From: Flavobacteriaceae bacterium
GTDB taxonomy: Bacteria > Bacteroidota > Bacteroidia > Flavobacteriales > Flavobacteriaceae
Assembly (NCBI GenBank): GCA_021647405.1
Contig: JAKIUU010000017.1
Coordinates: 1-47,969, forward strand
Direction: 5' to 3'
DNA: 47,969 nt
Each line of letters begins with the position of its first letter. The first letter of the stretch is position 1. The position numbers and the translations under genes were made by a program. Of the stretch, positions 34,293-41,755 are shown in pieces. The notes beneath the pieces are model-generated. The model did not search any database, was not told the origin of the DNA, and worked only from the letters and a program-made list of their open reading frames with translations.

Positions 34293-36125
34293 TTAAGCCT
34301 CAAATGATTGCATACTTACCAATTTAAAATATTCGCCTTTTTGGGCCAATAAATCATCGTGTTTGCCTTGCTCAACTATTTCGCCTTTACGCATTACCAC
34401 TATTAAATCGGCTTTTCGAATGGTAGATAGGCGGTGGGCTATGACTATAGAGGTGCGGTTTTCCATCATTTTTTCAAGTGCTTTTTGTACCAGTTGTTCT
34501 GATTCTGTATCCAACGCCGATGTGGCTTCGTCTAAAATCATGATAGGCGGATTTTTTAGTACGGCACGGGCAATAGACAAACGTTGTTTTTGCCCACCCG
34601 AAAGGGTGTTACCGCTATCGCCAATATTGGTATTGTATTGTTGGGGCAATGCCACAATAAATTCGTGGGCATTGGCTATTTTGGCTGCTTTTTCTATGGC
34701 TTCGTTAGAAGCACCTTCAACCCCTAGAGCGATGTTATTGGCTACGCTATCGTTAAATAAAATAGAGTCTTGGGTAACGACTCCCATTAATTCTCTTAAA
34801 GACTTTATATCGAGGGCTTTTATATCAACACCATCTATGCAAATATGTCCTTTGTTAACATCGTAAAAACGGGTTACAAGGTTGGCAATAGTAGATTTCC
34901 CACTACCTGATTGTCCCACAAGGGCTATGGTTTTGCCTTTGGGAATGCGCAGTGAAAAATCTTTTAAAACAGCTTCTTTTTTGTATTTAAAGCAAACATT
35001 TTTAAGTTCTAGAGCCTCTTTAAAATCTGTTTTTACAAGGGCATTTGGGATGTCTTTAATATTGTTTTCCATATCTAGAATTTCTATAATTCTGTCGGCA
35101 GAAGCCATCCCTTTACGGATGCTGTAAAAGGCAGCTGTGATGACTTTAACAGGACCTAATACCAAATAAAACAGTAAAATAAAGGTTAAAAATTCTTCGG
35201 GTTTTAAATTGCTTTGATTGTTTAGCACCAAACGGCCACCAAACCACAGGATACTGATAATGGTGGTAGCCCCCAAAAATTCGCTCATAGGCGAACCCAA
35301 TGTCTGACGGTGTAGGACTTGGTTCATCAACTTATAAAAATTATAGGTAGAAGCCTTAAATTTTTTACTTATGCGCCCTTCGGCATTAAAAGCTTTTATA
35401 ACCCGCAACCCTGTTAGGGTTTCTTCTATAAACGACAAAAAAGTGCCCGTTTCTTGTTGTGCTTTAAGAGAAGAAGCTTTTAGGCGTTTGCTGACACTTG
35501 AAATGATAAAGCCCGAAATAGGCAGTAAAATCATGACAAATAAGGTGAGTTTATAACTTATGGTAAGCATGGCTCCAAGTGTTATAACAATGGTTAAGGG
35601 GTCTCTAAAAACAGCTTCGAGCGATGTTAAAAAAGACATTTCTACTTCTTTGACATCGTTTGACATACGCGAAATGATGTCGCCTTTTCTCTTTTCAGAA
35701 AAATAAGAAATGGGTAAGGCTAAAATTTTATCATAGAGGTCATTTCGGATGTCTTTAATAACGCCATTTCTTAAAATGGCCAAGAAATAAGAGGCCAAAT
35801 ATTTTGATAAATCTTTTAGAAAAAAGAGCGAAATAGAAATTACACAAACAACAAACAAAGCCTGAATGACCCCATCTTGACTTATGGTTTGTGATATAAA
35901 ATGGTAAAATGTATCTTTTAAGAAGTGTCCCAAAGTTCTAATGCCGCCATAAACAGGCGCTTCTGTAGCAATGTTTTCTTGCTTAAACAAAATGTTTAAA
36001 ACAGGAATAAAAGCCACAATAGTCAACACGTTAAAAACAGCGTAAAATACGTTAAATAAAACGTTTAACCATGCATAGCTGTGGTAGGGTTTTGTGAAGG
36101 ACAGTATTTTTTTAAAAGGGCTCAT
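34293..36125 (-). CDS. MsbA-like ABC exporter (fused permease and ATPase)
   Basis: Half-transporter of 610 residues that would function as a homodimer. Six transmembrane helices occupy about residues 15-325. The ATPase domain follows with Walker A GQSGSGKST, the Q-loop region VTQDSILFNDSVANNI, ABC signature LSGGQKQRLSIARA, Walker B ILDEATSALD and H-loop VIAHRLST. The type IV exporter fold includes MsbA lipid A flippases and multidrug exporters; with lpxD and several glycosyltransferases in the same region a lipid role is plausible but not shown. It is transcribed after the phosphoglucomutase gene with an 8-nt gap. Confidence 0.88.
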   Translation of the reverse strand: MSPFKKILSFTKPYHSYAWLNVLFNVFYAVFNVLTIVAFIPVLNILFKQENIATEAPVYGGIRTLGHFLKDTFYHFISQTISQDGVIQALFVVCVISISLFFLKDLSKYLASYFLAILRNGVIKDIRNDLYDKILALPISYFSEKRKGDIISRMSNDVKEVEMSFLTSLEAVFRDPLTIVITLGAMLTISYKLTLFVMILLPISGFIISSVSKRLKASSLKAQQETGTFLSFIEETLTGLRVIKAFNAEGRISKKFKASTYNFYKLMNQVLHRQTLGSPMSEFLGATTIISILWFGGRLVLNNQSNLKPEEFLTFILLFYLVLGPVKVITAAFYSIRKGMASADRIIEILDMENNIKDIPNALVKTDFKEALELKNVCFKYKKEAVLKDFSLRIPKGKTIALVGQSGSGKSTIANLVTRFYDVNKGHICIDGVDIKALDIKSLRELMGVVTQDSILFNDSVANNIALGVEGASNEAIEKAAKIANAHEFIVALPQQYNTNIGDSGNTLSGGQKQRLSIARAVLKNPPIMILDEATSALDTESEQLVQKALEKMMENRTSIVIAHRLSTIRKADLIVVMRKGEIVEQGKHDDLLAQKGEYFKLVSMQSFEA

Positions 36126-36133
36126 TAGGTATT

Positions 36134-37846
36134 TTATAAATTCATGTCTTTTATTATGCGCTGTATTTTGGCATCGAGTTGAACTTCCATTTCGGCGGCA
36201 TTTTCTATCGTTTCCAAAGTTTTGTTGACGCTAAAATAGAACTTTATTTTGGGTTCTGTGCCACTGGGACGGGCGGCGATGGTACTGCCGTCGGCAGTAT
36301 GGTAGATTAAGACATTGGATTTTGGAATGTTTATAGCTTTCTTTTCGCCAGTTATAAAGTTAACACAAATACCCGATTGATAATCGTATAATTCTGTTAC
36401 TGGAGAGTTATCTATGGTTTTTAGCGGGTGTTTGCGCAAATCTATCATCATTTTTTCAATAATTTCGGCGCCGTCTATTCCTTTCTTAACAATGGCAATA
36501 AGATGCTCTTTGTAAAAACCGTATTGTGTGTATATTGTAAGGAGTTCTTTGTAAAGCGAGCTGCCTTTTGTTTTGGCTTCTGAGGCTATTTGACAGGCGA
36601 GAAGGGCTGCAGAAACAGCGTCCTTATCGCGTACAAAATCGCCCACCATAAAACCAAAACTCTCTTCGCCACCACCAATAAAATCCATAGAATCAGAATC
36701 GCGGATCATTTTGGCAATCCATTTAAATCCGGTAAGGCCTACTTTGGTTTCTACTTTAAAACTGTCACAAATTCTATCAATCAGACTCGTAGAAACTATG
36801 GTAGAACCCACAAACTGATTGCCGTTTAGTTTGCCTTGTTTTTGCCATTGTTTTAGCAGGTAGTGCACCATTAAAACCATGGTCTGATTGCCGTTTAGTA
36901 GTTTTATATTGCCTTCTAAATCGGGTGTAGCAATACCTAAGCGGTCTGAGTCTGGGTCGGTACCAAAAACAATATCGGCGCCTATTTTTTTTCCCAAATC
37001 AATGGCCATTTTTAAGGCGGCAGGTTCTTCGGGGTTGGGTGAGGTTACAGTGGGAAAATCGCCATCAGGCTCGGCCTGTTCAGGTACTATATTGACCTTT
37101 GTAAAGCCGGCTTGTGCCAAGGCATCCGGAATTAATTTTATAGAAGTACCGTGTAATGATGTGTATACAATATTTAAATCGGCAAAACCTTTTTTATTAA
37201 AAATACTTTGTGCAACGCTTTCTTTTAAGAATGCTGCATCTAGCGCTTTGCCTACTTTCTGGATTAAATCTGCCTTTCCATTAAAATTAATAGCATCGAA
37301 AGCCACTTTATTTACTTCGGCAATAATTTCGTTGTCTTCGGGAGGCACAATTTGACCGCCGTCGTTCCAATACACTTTATAACCGTTGTATTCGGGTGGA
37401 TTGTGACTGGCGGTTAAAACGATGCCTGCATCGCAGTTTAGATAACGTACGGCAAAAGACAATTCGGGTGTGGGGCGCATTTCTTCAAAGAGGTACACAC
37501 TTATATTGTTGGCTGAAAAGACATCTGCAACAAGCTGAGAAAATTCGGTTGAATTATGTCGGCAATCGTAATTTATGGCCACACTGAGTTCTTTGTTGGG
37601 AAAGCGTTGTTTTATATAATTAGACAAGCCTTGCGTGGCACGTCCTAAAGTGTATTTGTTTATGCGGTTGGTACCCACGCCCATAATACCGCGCATACCG
37701 CCGGTACCAAAGGCCATGTTTTTGTAAAAACTTTCAATGAGGTTTTCGTCGTGAGCGTCAATGAGCCGTTTGACTTTATTTTGGGTATCGGTGTCAAAAG
37801 GTTCAGTGAGCCATGTTTGGGCTGTTTTTAAAGCGTTTTTAATCAT
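36134..37846 (-). CDS. Phosphohexomutase (phosphoglucomutase/phosphomannomutase family)
   Basis: Interconverts hexose 1- and 6-phosphates, feeding nucleotide-sugar synthesis or central metabolism. The phosphoserine loop is VLTASHNPPEYNGYKVYW, the magnesium site is GTDPDSDRLGIA, the sugar-binding loop is GGEESFGFMVGDFVRDKDAV, and the phosphate-binding loop is RPSGTEPKIKFY. At 570 residues it has the length of PgcA-type phosphoglucomutases common in Bacteroidota. The gene lies between a polyprenyl-type glycosyltransferase and an MsbA-like exporter on the same strand, consistent with surface-glycan supply. Glucose versus mannose specificity is not resolved. Confidence 0.92.
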   Translation of the reverse strand: MIKNALKTAQTWLTEPFDTDTQNKVKRLIDAHDENLIESFYKNMAFGTGGMRGIMGVGTNRINKYTLGRATQGLSNYIKQRFPNKELSVAINYDCRHNSTEFSQLVADVFSANNISVYLFEEMRPTPELSFAVRYLNCDAGIVLTASHNPPEYNGYKVYWNDGGQIVPPEDNEIIAEVNKVAFDAINFNGKADLIQKVGKALDAAFLKESVAQSIFNKKGFADLNIVYTSLHGTSIKLIPDALAQAGFTKVNIVPEQAEPDGDFPTVTSPNPEEPAALKMAIDLGKKIGADIVFGTDPDSDRLGIATPDLEGNIKLLNGNQTMVLMVHYLLKQWQKQGKLNGNQFVGSTIVSTSLIDRICDSFKVETKVGLTGFKWIAKMIRDSDSMDFIGGGEESFGFMVGDFVRDKDAVSAALLACQIASEAKTKGSSLYKELLTIYTQYGFYKEHLIAIVKKGIDGAEIIEKMMIDLRKHPLKTIDNSPVTELYDYQSGICVNFITGEKKAINIPKSNVLIYHTADGSTIAARPSGTEPKIKFYFSVNKTLETIENAAEMEVQLDAKIQRIIKDMNL

Positions 37847-37888
37847 TTTAAATCAAAAATTTAAGTCCTGCAAATTTACAGATATTCC

Positions 37889-38839
37889 TCAAATCACATC
37901 CTTAATTTGGTACCTATTTTCGCGTTGTTTGCTGCGTAAAATGAGTTCGCCTATAAATCCGGCAAGGAATAACTGTGTGCCAATAATCATTGTAGCCAAA
38001 GCGATATAAAACCAAGGATTATCGGTTACTAAAATGGTTTTAAAACCGTGGTATAGTTTGTAGAGTTTTAGTGCGCCAATATAGCCAGTGGCTAAAAAAC
38101 CAATTAAAAACATAAAAGAGCCTAACAAACCAAATAAGTGCATGGGGCGTTTGCCGAATTTGGTTAAAAACCAAATGGTTAATAAGTCTAAAAATCCGTT
38201 TGTAAATCTGCTCATACCAAATTTTGTTTCGCCGTATTTACGGGCTTGGTGTTGTACAACTGTTTCTGTTATGCGGTTAAAGCCTTGGTGTTTGGCCAAA
38301 ACGGGAATATAGCGGTGCATCTCGCCATACACATCAATGTTTTTTACTACTTTTAACTTATAGGATTTAAGACCGCAGTTAAAATCGTGTAGGCTTAAAC
38401 CCGATGTCTTTCTGGCCGCCCAATTGAATAATTTGGAAGGGAAATTCTTGCGTATTTTAGAGTCGTAGCGCTTTTTTTTCCAGCCGGAGACTAAATGATA
38501 ATCTTCTTTTGTGATGAGGCGGTACAATTCGGGAATTTCTTCGGGACTGTCTTGTAAATCGGCATCCATGGTAATAACCACATCGGCTTGAACTTTTTTA
38601 AACCCAGCATGTAAAGCCTGCGATTTTCCATAATTTTGCAAAAACTGAATGCCTTTTACACACGAATTTTGTTTTGAGAGCTGTGTCACAACGTCCCAAG
38701 ATTTATCGGTACTGCCGTCATCAATAAACAGTATTTCGTACGAAAAATGATTGGATTGCATTATTTTTGCAATCCAATCGTGTAATTCTTGTAAAGATTC
38801 CTCTTCGTTAAGTAATGGTATAACAACCGATATATCCAT
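37889..38839 (-). CDS. Family 2 glycosyltransferase, dolichol-phosphate-mannose-synthase-like
   Basis: GT2 enzyme with two C-terminal membrane helices, expected to move a sugar from a nucleotide donor onto a polyprenyl phosphate. The catalytic domain begins DISVVIPLLNEEESLQEL and contains ILFIDDGSTDKSWDVV and VITMDADLQDSPEEIPEL (DxD-type metal site), then GLSLHDFNCGLKSYKLKVV and a Q-x-R-R-W-like QHQARKYGETKFG. Hydrophobic segments lie at about 228-255 and 270-298. This layout is that of GtrB/ArnC-like enzymes. It is 15 nt downstream of the DUF4199 gene and 42 nt before the phosphohexomutase gene, in one leftward unit. Confidence 0.9.
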   Translation of the reverse strand: MDISVVIPLLNEEESLQELHDWIAKIMQSNHFSYEILFIDDGSTDKSWDVVTQLSKQNSCVKGIQFLQNYGKSQALHAGFKKVQADVVITMDADLQDSPEEIPELYRLITKEDYHLVSGWKKKRYDSKIRKNFPSKLFNWAARKTSGLSLHDFNCGLKSYKLKVVKNIDVYGEMHRYIPVLAKHQGFNRITETVVQHQARKYGETKFGMSRFTNGFLDLLTIWFLTKFGKRPMHLFGLLGSFMFLIGFLATGYIGALKLYKLYHGFKTILVTDNPWFYIALATMIIGTQLFLAGFIGELILRSKQRENRYQIKDVI

Positions 38840-38854
38840 TTAAGGTGCTTTTTA

Positions 38855-39394
38855 TTAAATACTGGTGATTTCTTCGTCAGTTTTTTTCATGATTAGACCT
38901 GCTATTAATGAAAACACAAAACCTAAAAATAAATTAGCAATTACAATCATGCCAATGGTAGCCACATAAAAATACTTTTTTGTACCGTTGGCCATCATTT
39001 CTAGTACTTCATCGCTAACCTCTGGACTAGATTCAATCATTTTTGTTTGTTGAAGTTCTATGACGTTATTAATATAGTTTGGTTCAATAAATTTGGCAAA
39101 TAAGACAGTGTAGATTATTGAAATAATGGCACCAATTAAAGCTATCCCTAAACCTATTTTAAAAGATTGACTTAGTGATAAAAGTTCATTATTATTCTTT
39201 TTAAACTGTTTAAGACCTAAAACAATTGCCACTACCATTATTAGAATTCCTACAACAGAAACAGACCAATGCGGTTCGTAAATGTTGCCAAGGGCATAAT
39301 TGGTAACACTGATTAATATTGAAACAAATCCAAATATTAAACCATAGTTTAACATTATTTGTTTGGCCGATGTTGGGTTAGTTTGATTTTCCAT
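38855..39394 (-). CDS. DUF4199-family membrane protein
   Basis: Uncharacterised four-helix membrane protein of 179 residues: helices near 14-33, 40-62, 80-104 and 140-168. Sequence features I associate with DUF4199 are NYGLIFGFVSILISVTNYAL and FKIGLGIALIGAIISIIYTV with LGLKQFKKNNNELLSLSQ between them. An amphipathic loop of about 30 residues (KMIESSPEVSDEVLEMMANG) precedes the last helix. Pairing with a dolichol-phosphate-mannose-synthase-like gene directly downstream is common in flavobacteria to my knowledge, suggesting a shared membrane process. Biochemical function unknown. Confidence 0.78.
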   Translation of the reverse strand: MENQTNPTSAKQIMLNYGLIFGFVSILISVTNYALGNIYEPHWSVSVVGILIMVVAIVLGLKQFKKNNNELLSLSQSFKIGLGIALIGAIISIIYTVLFAKFIEPNYINNVIELQQTKMIESSPEVSDEVLEMMANGTKKYFYVATIGMIVIANLFLGFVFSLIAGLIMKKTDEEITSI

Positions 39395-39417
39395 AAAGTT
39401 TGGTTTTATTAGTTAGA

Positions 39418-39425
39418 CAAATATA
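39418..39425 (-). promoter_or_regulatory. Candidate -7 element for the DUF4199 operon
   Basis: Leftward TATATTTG, 23 nt before the start codon, matches TAnnTTTG. An 11-bp palindrome CCGTT-T-AACGG lies just upstream at 39438-39448, where the spacer or -33 region would be, and could be a binding site. Confidence 0.45.
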
Positions 39426-39479
39426 AATAAATTAGTACCGTTTAACGGGATTTTGTTACAGAAATAAGTTAAAAAAGCC

Positions 39480-39509
39480 TTGCCAAATTAGAAATAGGTT
39501 GTATTTTTG
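39480..39509 (+). promoter_or_regulatory. Promoter of the SRP RNA gene
   Basis: TTG at 39480-39482, a 19-nt spacer and TATTTTTG at 39502-39509. It ends 4 nt before the predicted RNA 5' end, which is the ideal distance for the flavobacterial housekeeping promoter. Confidence 0.8.
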
Positions 39510-39513
39510 CAGC

Positions 39514-39607
39514 GGCAAGTCCTACACAACCAGCTCCCTCGGAATCCCCCAGGGTGGGAACACAGCAAGGGTACAAGGTTGTAGCGGTGTGATGTAGGTA
39601 GCTTGCC
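39514..39607 (+). ncRNA. ffs: Signal recognition particle RNA (4.5S type)
   Basis: Single long hairpin RNA of about 94 nt. The 5' GGCAAG pairs with 3' CTTGCC, and CTACA(C) with TGTAG continues the stem. The apical part has the universally conserved SRP asymmetric loop and tetraloop context: GGAATCCCCCAGG followed by GGGAACACAGCAAGGGTA. This binds the Ffh M domain for co-translational targeting of membrane proteins. A run of T (ATTTTTTG) directly after the final stem gives intrinsic termination. Boundaries come from pairing plus promoter and T-run distance. The gene is divergent from the DUF4199 operon and is followed by small hairpin repeats. Confidence 0.93.
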
Positions 39608-39616
39608 ATTTTTTGT
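39602..39616 (+). terminator. Terminator of the SRP RNA
   Basis: The closing stem CTTGCC of the RNA is followed by ATTTTTTG, so the RNA's own helix and a six-T run form the terminator. Confidence 0.65.
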
Positions 39617-39629
39617 TTCTATCCCTAAG

Positions 39630-39646
39630 CCTTTCCGAAGGAAAGG
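39630..39646. repeat. Small GC-rich hairpin CCTTTCC-GAA-GGAAAGG
   Basis: Perfect 7-bp stem with a GAA loop, 23 nt after the SRP RNA. It is similar in style to the hairpins at 27163 and 39718 and probably belongs to the same class of dispersed intergenic repeat. Confidence 0.5.
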
Positions 39647-39712
39647 AAACGGTAACTTCTTCAATTCAAAATTTATCTAGTAACAGCTTTATAATACCAT
39701 ACAATCAAGTAT

Positions 39713-39759
39713 CTTCCTCCCGAAACTTCGGGATGGGGAGATGGAAGATGGGAAAATCT
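39713..39759. repeat. Nested palindromic repeat sharing 12 bp with the hemB-hemL element
   Basis: Inner stem TCCCGAA-AC-TTCGGGA (39718-39733) is flanked by CTTCC (39713-39717) and GGAAG (39743-39747), then GATGGGAAAATC (39748-39759), identical to 27187-27198. Together with the 27158 copy it defines a family of nested CCC/GGG palindromes with a conserved right flank. Confidence 0.55.
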
Positions 39760-39761
39760 TG

Positions 39762-39797
39762 TACTTTTGTCAAATCTTAAATCTTAAATCTTAAATG
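39762..39797 (+). promoter_or_regulatory. Candidate -7 element plus triple heptad leader of the SDR gene
   Basis: TACTTTTG (39762-39769) fits TAnnTTTG. It is followed immediately by three exact copies of AAATCTT (39772-39792), then AAATG with the start codon at 39795. The whole leader would therefore consist of the 7-bp repeat. Confidence 0.5.
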
Positions 39798-40601
39798 CGT
39801 AAAGTTGTTTTAATTACCGGTGGGTCATCGGGTATTGGTAAATCGGTAGGGGTGTTTTTATCTGACAAAGGTTTTGTAGTTTACGGAACGAGTCGCCATC
39901 CCGAAAAGGTAAAAAACCACCCATTTAAATTGCTCGCTTTAGATGTTAATAAATTAGAGACAATTAATAAAGCTGTTGCTGATGTTATTGCAAACGAAGG
40001 GCGGTTAGATATTCTTATCAACAATGCCGGCATGGGTATTACGGGCCCTGTTGAAGAGACGCCAACTGATGCAATGCGCAAAGTGTTTGCCACCAATTTT
40101 TTTGGCGCTATTGATGTTATCAAGGCGGCTTTACCACAAATGCGCCAACAAAAAAGCGGTGTGATTATAAATGTAACTTCTATAGCAGGTTATATGGGAT
40201 TACCCTTTAGAGGTATTTATTCTGCCACCAAAGGCGCTTTAGAATTGACAACCGAAGCATTGAGTATGGAAGTTAAACAATTTGGTATTAAAGTAACCAA
40301 TGTGGCACCGGGCGATTTTGCTACAAATATAGCCTCAGGTCGTTATCACACACCTGTTTTTGAAGGTTCTGCTTATAAAGAAATTTACCAAAGCAATCTC
40401 AATTTAATGGATGCTGATGTTGATGGCGGCGAAGACCCTGTTGAAATGGCAGCGGCTATTTATAAAATTATCAACACATCAAATCCTAAGCTTCATTATA
40501 AAGTAGGTAGTTTTATGCAAAAATTTTCAATTGTTCTCAAACGCATTTTACCCGATAAAATTTTTGAAAAGTTGTTGATGAATAACTATAAGATGTTATA
40601 A
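39795..40601 (+). CDS. Short-chain dehydrogenase/reductase (SDR family)
   Basis: NAD(P)-dependent oxidoreductase with a Rossmann fold. The cofactor loop is LITGGSSGIGKSVG, the structural motif is ILINNAGMGITGP, the catalytic Ser lies in INVTSIAGYMG, and the catalytic YxxxK is YSATKGALEL. The profile (classical SDR, 268 residues, with the extended C-terminal segment LHYKVGSFMQKFSIVLKRIL) is of the type often found in lipid or sterol-like metabolism, but no substrate can be assigned. It is a single gene with an unusual leader made of three AAATCTT units and is followed by a long repeat-filled gap. Confidence 0.88.
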   Translation: MRKVVLITGGSSGIGKSVGVFLSDKGFVVYGTSRHPEKVKNHPFKLLALDVNKLETINKAVADVIANEGRLDILINNAGMGITGPVEETPTDAMRKVFATNFFGAIDVIKAALPQMRQQKSGVIINVTSIAGYMGLPFRGIYSATKGALELTTEALSMEVKQFGIKVTNVAPGDFATNIASGRYHTPVFEGSAYKEIYQSNLNLMDADVDGGEDPVEMAAAIYKIINTSNPKLHYKVGSFMQKFSIVLKRILPDKIFEKLLMNNYKML

Positions 40602-40979
40602 GTGTTAAGCACCAAAAGATGAAATTCAAAAGATGCTAGACTCAAAATTCAAAATTCCAAAAGACAAATTCCAAAACACAAAAGATATTAGAGCCTAACG
40701 TTAGATACTTAACTATAACAGTATTTCAATTCAACATTCTTTGCGACCTTTGCCTCAAACCTTGCGTTTTTGCGGTTAAACTTTGTGTATCTTTGGGTTT
40801 CTCTGTGAAACGTTGTGCAATAACCTTTTAAAATTCCAAAAAACAAATGACAAAAGATAAAATCCAAAATAACCATTCACTAACCAACTCATAATCTGTT
40901 AAAAAGTATGTGTAATTTTTTGGGATAGCCGTGTCATTAATTTTATCTTTGCTCCTAAATTATAAACAAATCCTACAAA
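40602..40979. repeat. Repeat-filled intergenic region between SDR and transaldolase genes
   Basis: No gene in these 378 bp. Two heptad arrays are visible. The first (40613-40685) has CAAAAGA, CAAAATT and CAAAACA units at 7-bp spacing with one inserted base. The second (40837-40871) has CAAAAAA, CAAATGA, CAAAAGA, TAAAATC and CAAAATA. Between them, 40738-40820 holds a run of TTTGCG/TTTGTG phrases that looks like a separate dispersed repeat. The promoter of the next gene is at 40920-40951. Confidence 0.6.
40920..40951 (+). promoter_or_regulatory. Promoter of the transaldolase-like gene
   Basis: TTG (40920-40922), a 21-nt spacer and TATCTTTG (40944-40951). This is a full match to the Bacteroidota consensus, with a start expected near 40957, about 23 nt before the ATG. 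Confidence 0.65.
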
Positions 40980-41633
40980 ATGAAATTTTTTATCGATACT
41001 GCCAATCTAGACCAAATAAAAGAAGCCCAAGAACTCGGTATTTTAGATGGGGTTACCACCAACCCGTCTTTAATGGCCAAAGAAGGTATTACGGGTGCCA
41101 ATAATATTTTAAAACACTATGTTGACATTTGCTCTATTGTTGATGGCGATGTAAGTGCCGAAGTTATTGCAACCGATTTTGAAGGTATGGTTAAAGAAGG
41201 CGAAGCCTTGGCCGATTTACATCCCCAAATTGTGGTAAAAGTACCTATGATAAAAGAAGGCATAAAAGCCATAAAATATTTTTCAGATAAGGGTATAAAA
41301 ACCAATTGTACTTTGGTGTTTTCGGTTGGTCAAGCCTTATTGGCCGCCAAAGCAGGTGCCAGTTATGTGTCGCCGTTTATTGGCCGTTTAGACGATATTT
41401 CTAACGATGGGCTCAACCTTATTGACGAAATAAGATTGGTATATGACAATTACGGATATGAGACCGAAATATTGGCTGCTTCTGTACGTCATACCATGCA
41501 TATTGTTGAATGTGCTAAGTTGGGTGCCGATGTTATTACAGCCCCTTTAAGTGCTATTGAAGGTTTGCTAAAACACCCTTTAACCGATAATGGTTTGGCG
41601 CAATTTTTAGCCGATTATAAGAAAGGAAACTAG
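40980..41633 (+). CDS. Transaldolase / fructose-6-phosphate aldolase-like protein
   Basis: Small class I aldolase of 217 residues, the short transaldolase (TalC/FSA) subfamily. Signatures: FFIDTANLDQIKEAQELGIL with GVTTNPSLMAKEG at the N-terminus, the Schiff-base lysine in PQIVVKVPMIKEG, TNCTLVFSVGQALLAAKAGA and SYVSPFIGRLDDI. It transfers dihydroxyacetone units between sugar phosphates in the pentose-phosphate pathway, or cleaves fructose 6-phosphate in some members; the short form alone does not decide which. It has its own strong promoter and a strong terminator, so it is a single-gene unit. Confidence 0.92.
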   Translation: MKFFIDTANLDQIKEAQELGILDGVTTNPSLMAKEGITGANNILKHYVDICSIVDGDVSAEVIATDFEGMVKEGEALADLHPQIVVKVPMIKEGIKAIKYFSDKGIKTNCTLVFSVGQALLAAKAGASYVSPFIGRLDDISNDGLNLIDEIRLVYDNYGYETEILAASVRHTMHIVECAKLGADVITAPLSAIEGLLKHPLTDNGLAQFLADYKKGN

Positions 41634-41651
41634 TATTTAATAAAGATATCT

Positions 41652-41692
41652 AAACAAAAAGGGCGGCCAATGGCCGCTCTTTTTGTTTTTTA
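41652..41692 (+). terminator. Strong, potentially bidirectional terminator after the transaldolase-like gene
   Basis: AAACAAAAAG-G-GCGGCCA pairs with TGGCCGC-T-CTTTTTGTTT across a single central base, with one G-U pair. It has T runs on the right and A runs on the left, so it can serve both the transaldolase gene and the convergent pseudogene. Confidence 0.85.
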
Positions 41693-41738
41693 ATTCTTTT
41701 GTTGTCACGTCCATATCTTAATAATTTTTTAAAAGCAC

Positions 41739-41752
41739 GCGCATGGATGCGC
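41739..41752. repeat. GGAT hairpin repeat GCGCAT-GG-ATGCGC
   Basis: Perfect 6-bp arms around GG. It resembles CACGCAT-GG-ATGCGTG at 32686 and, less closely, CGAGCA-AGGA-TGCTCG at 32632: three copies of a short palindrome, always at gene ends. Confidence 0.5.
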
Positions 41753-41755
41753 AGG

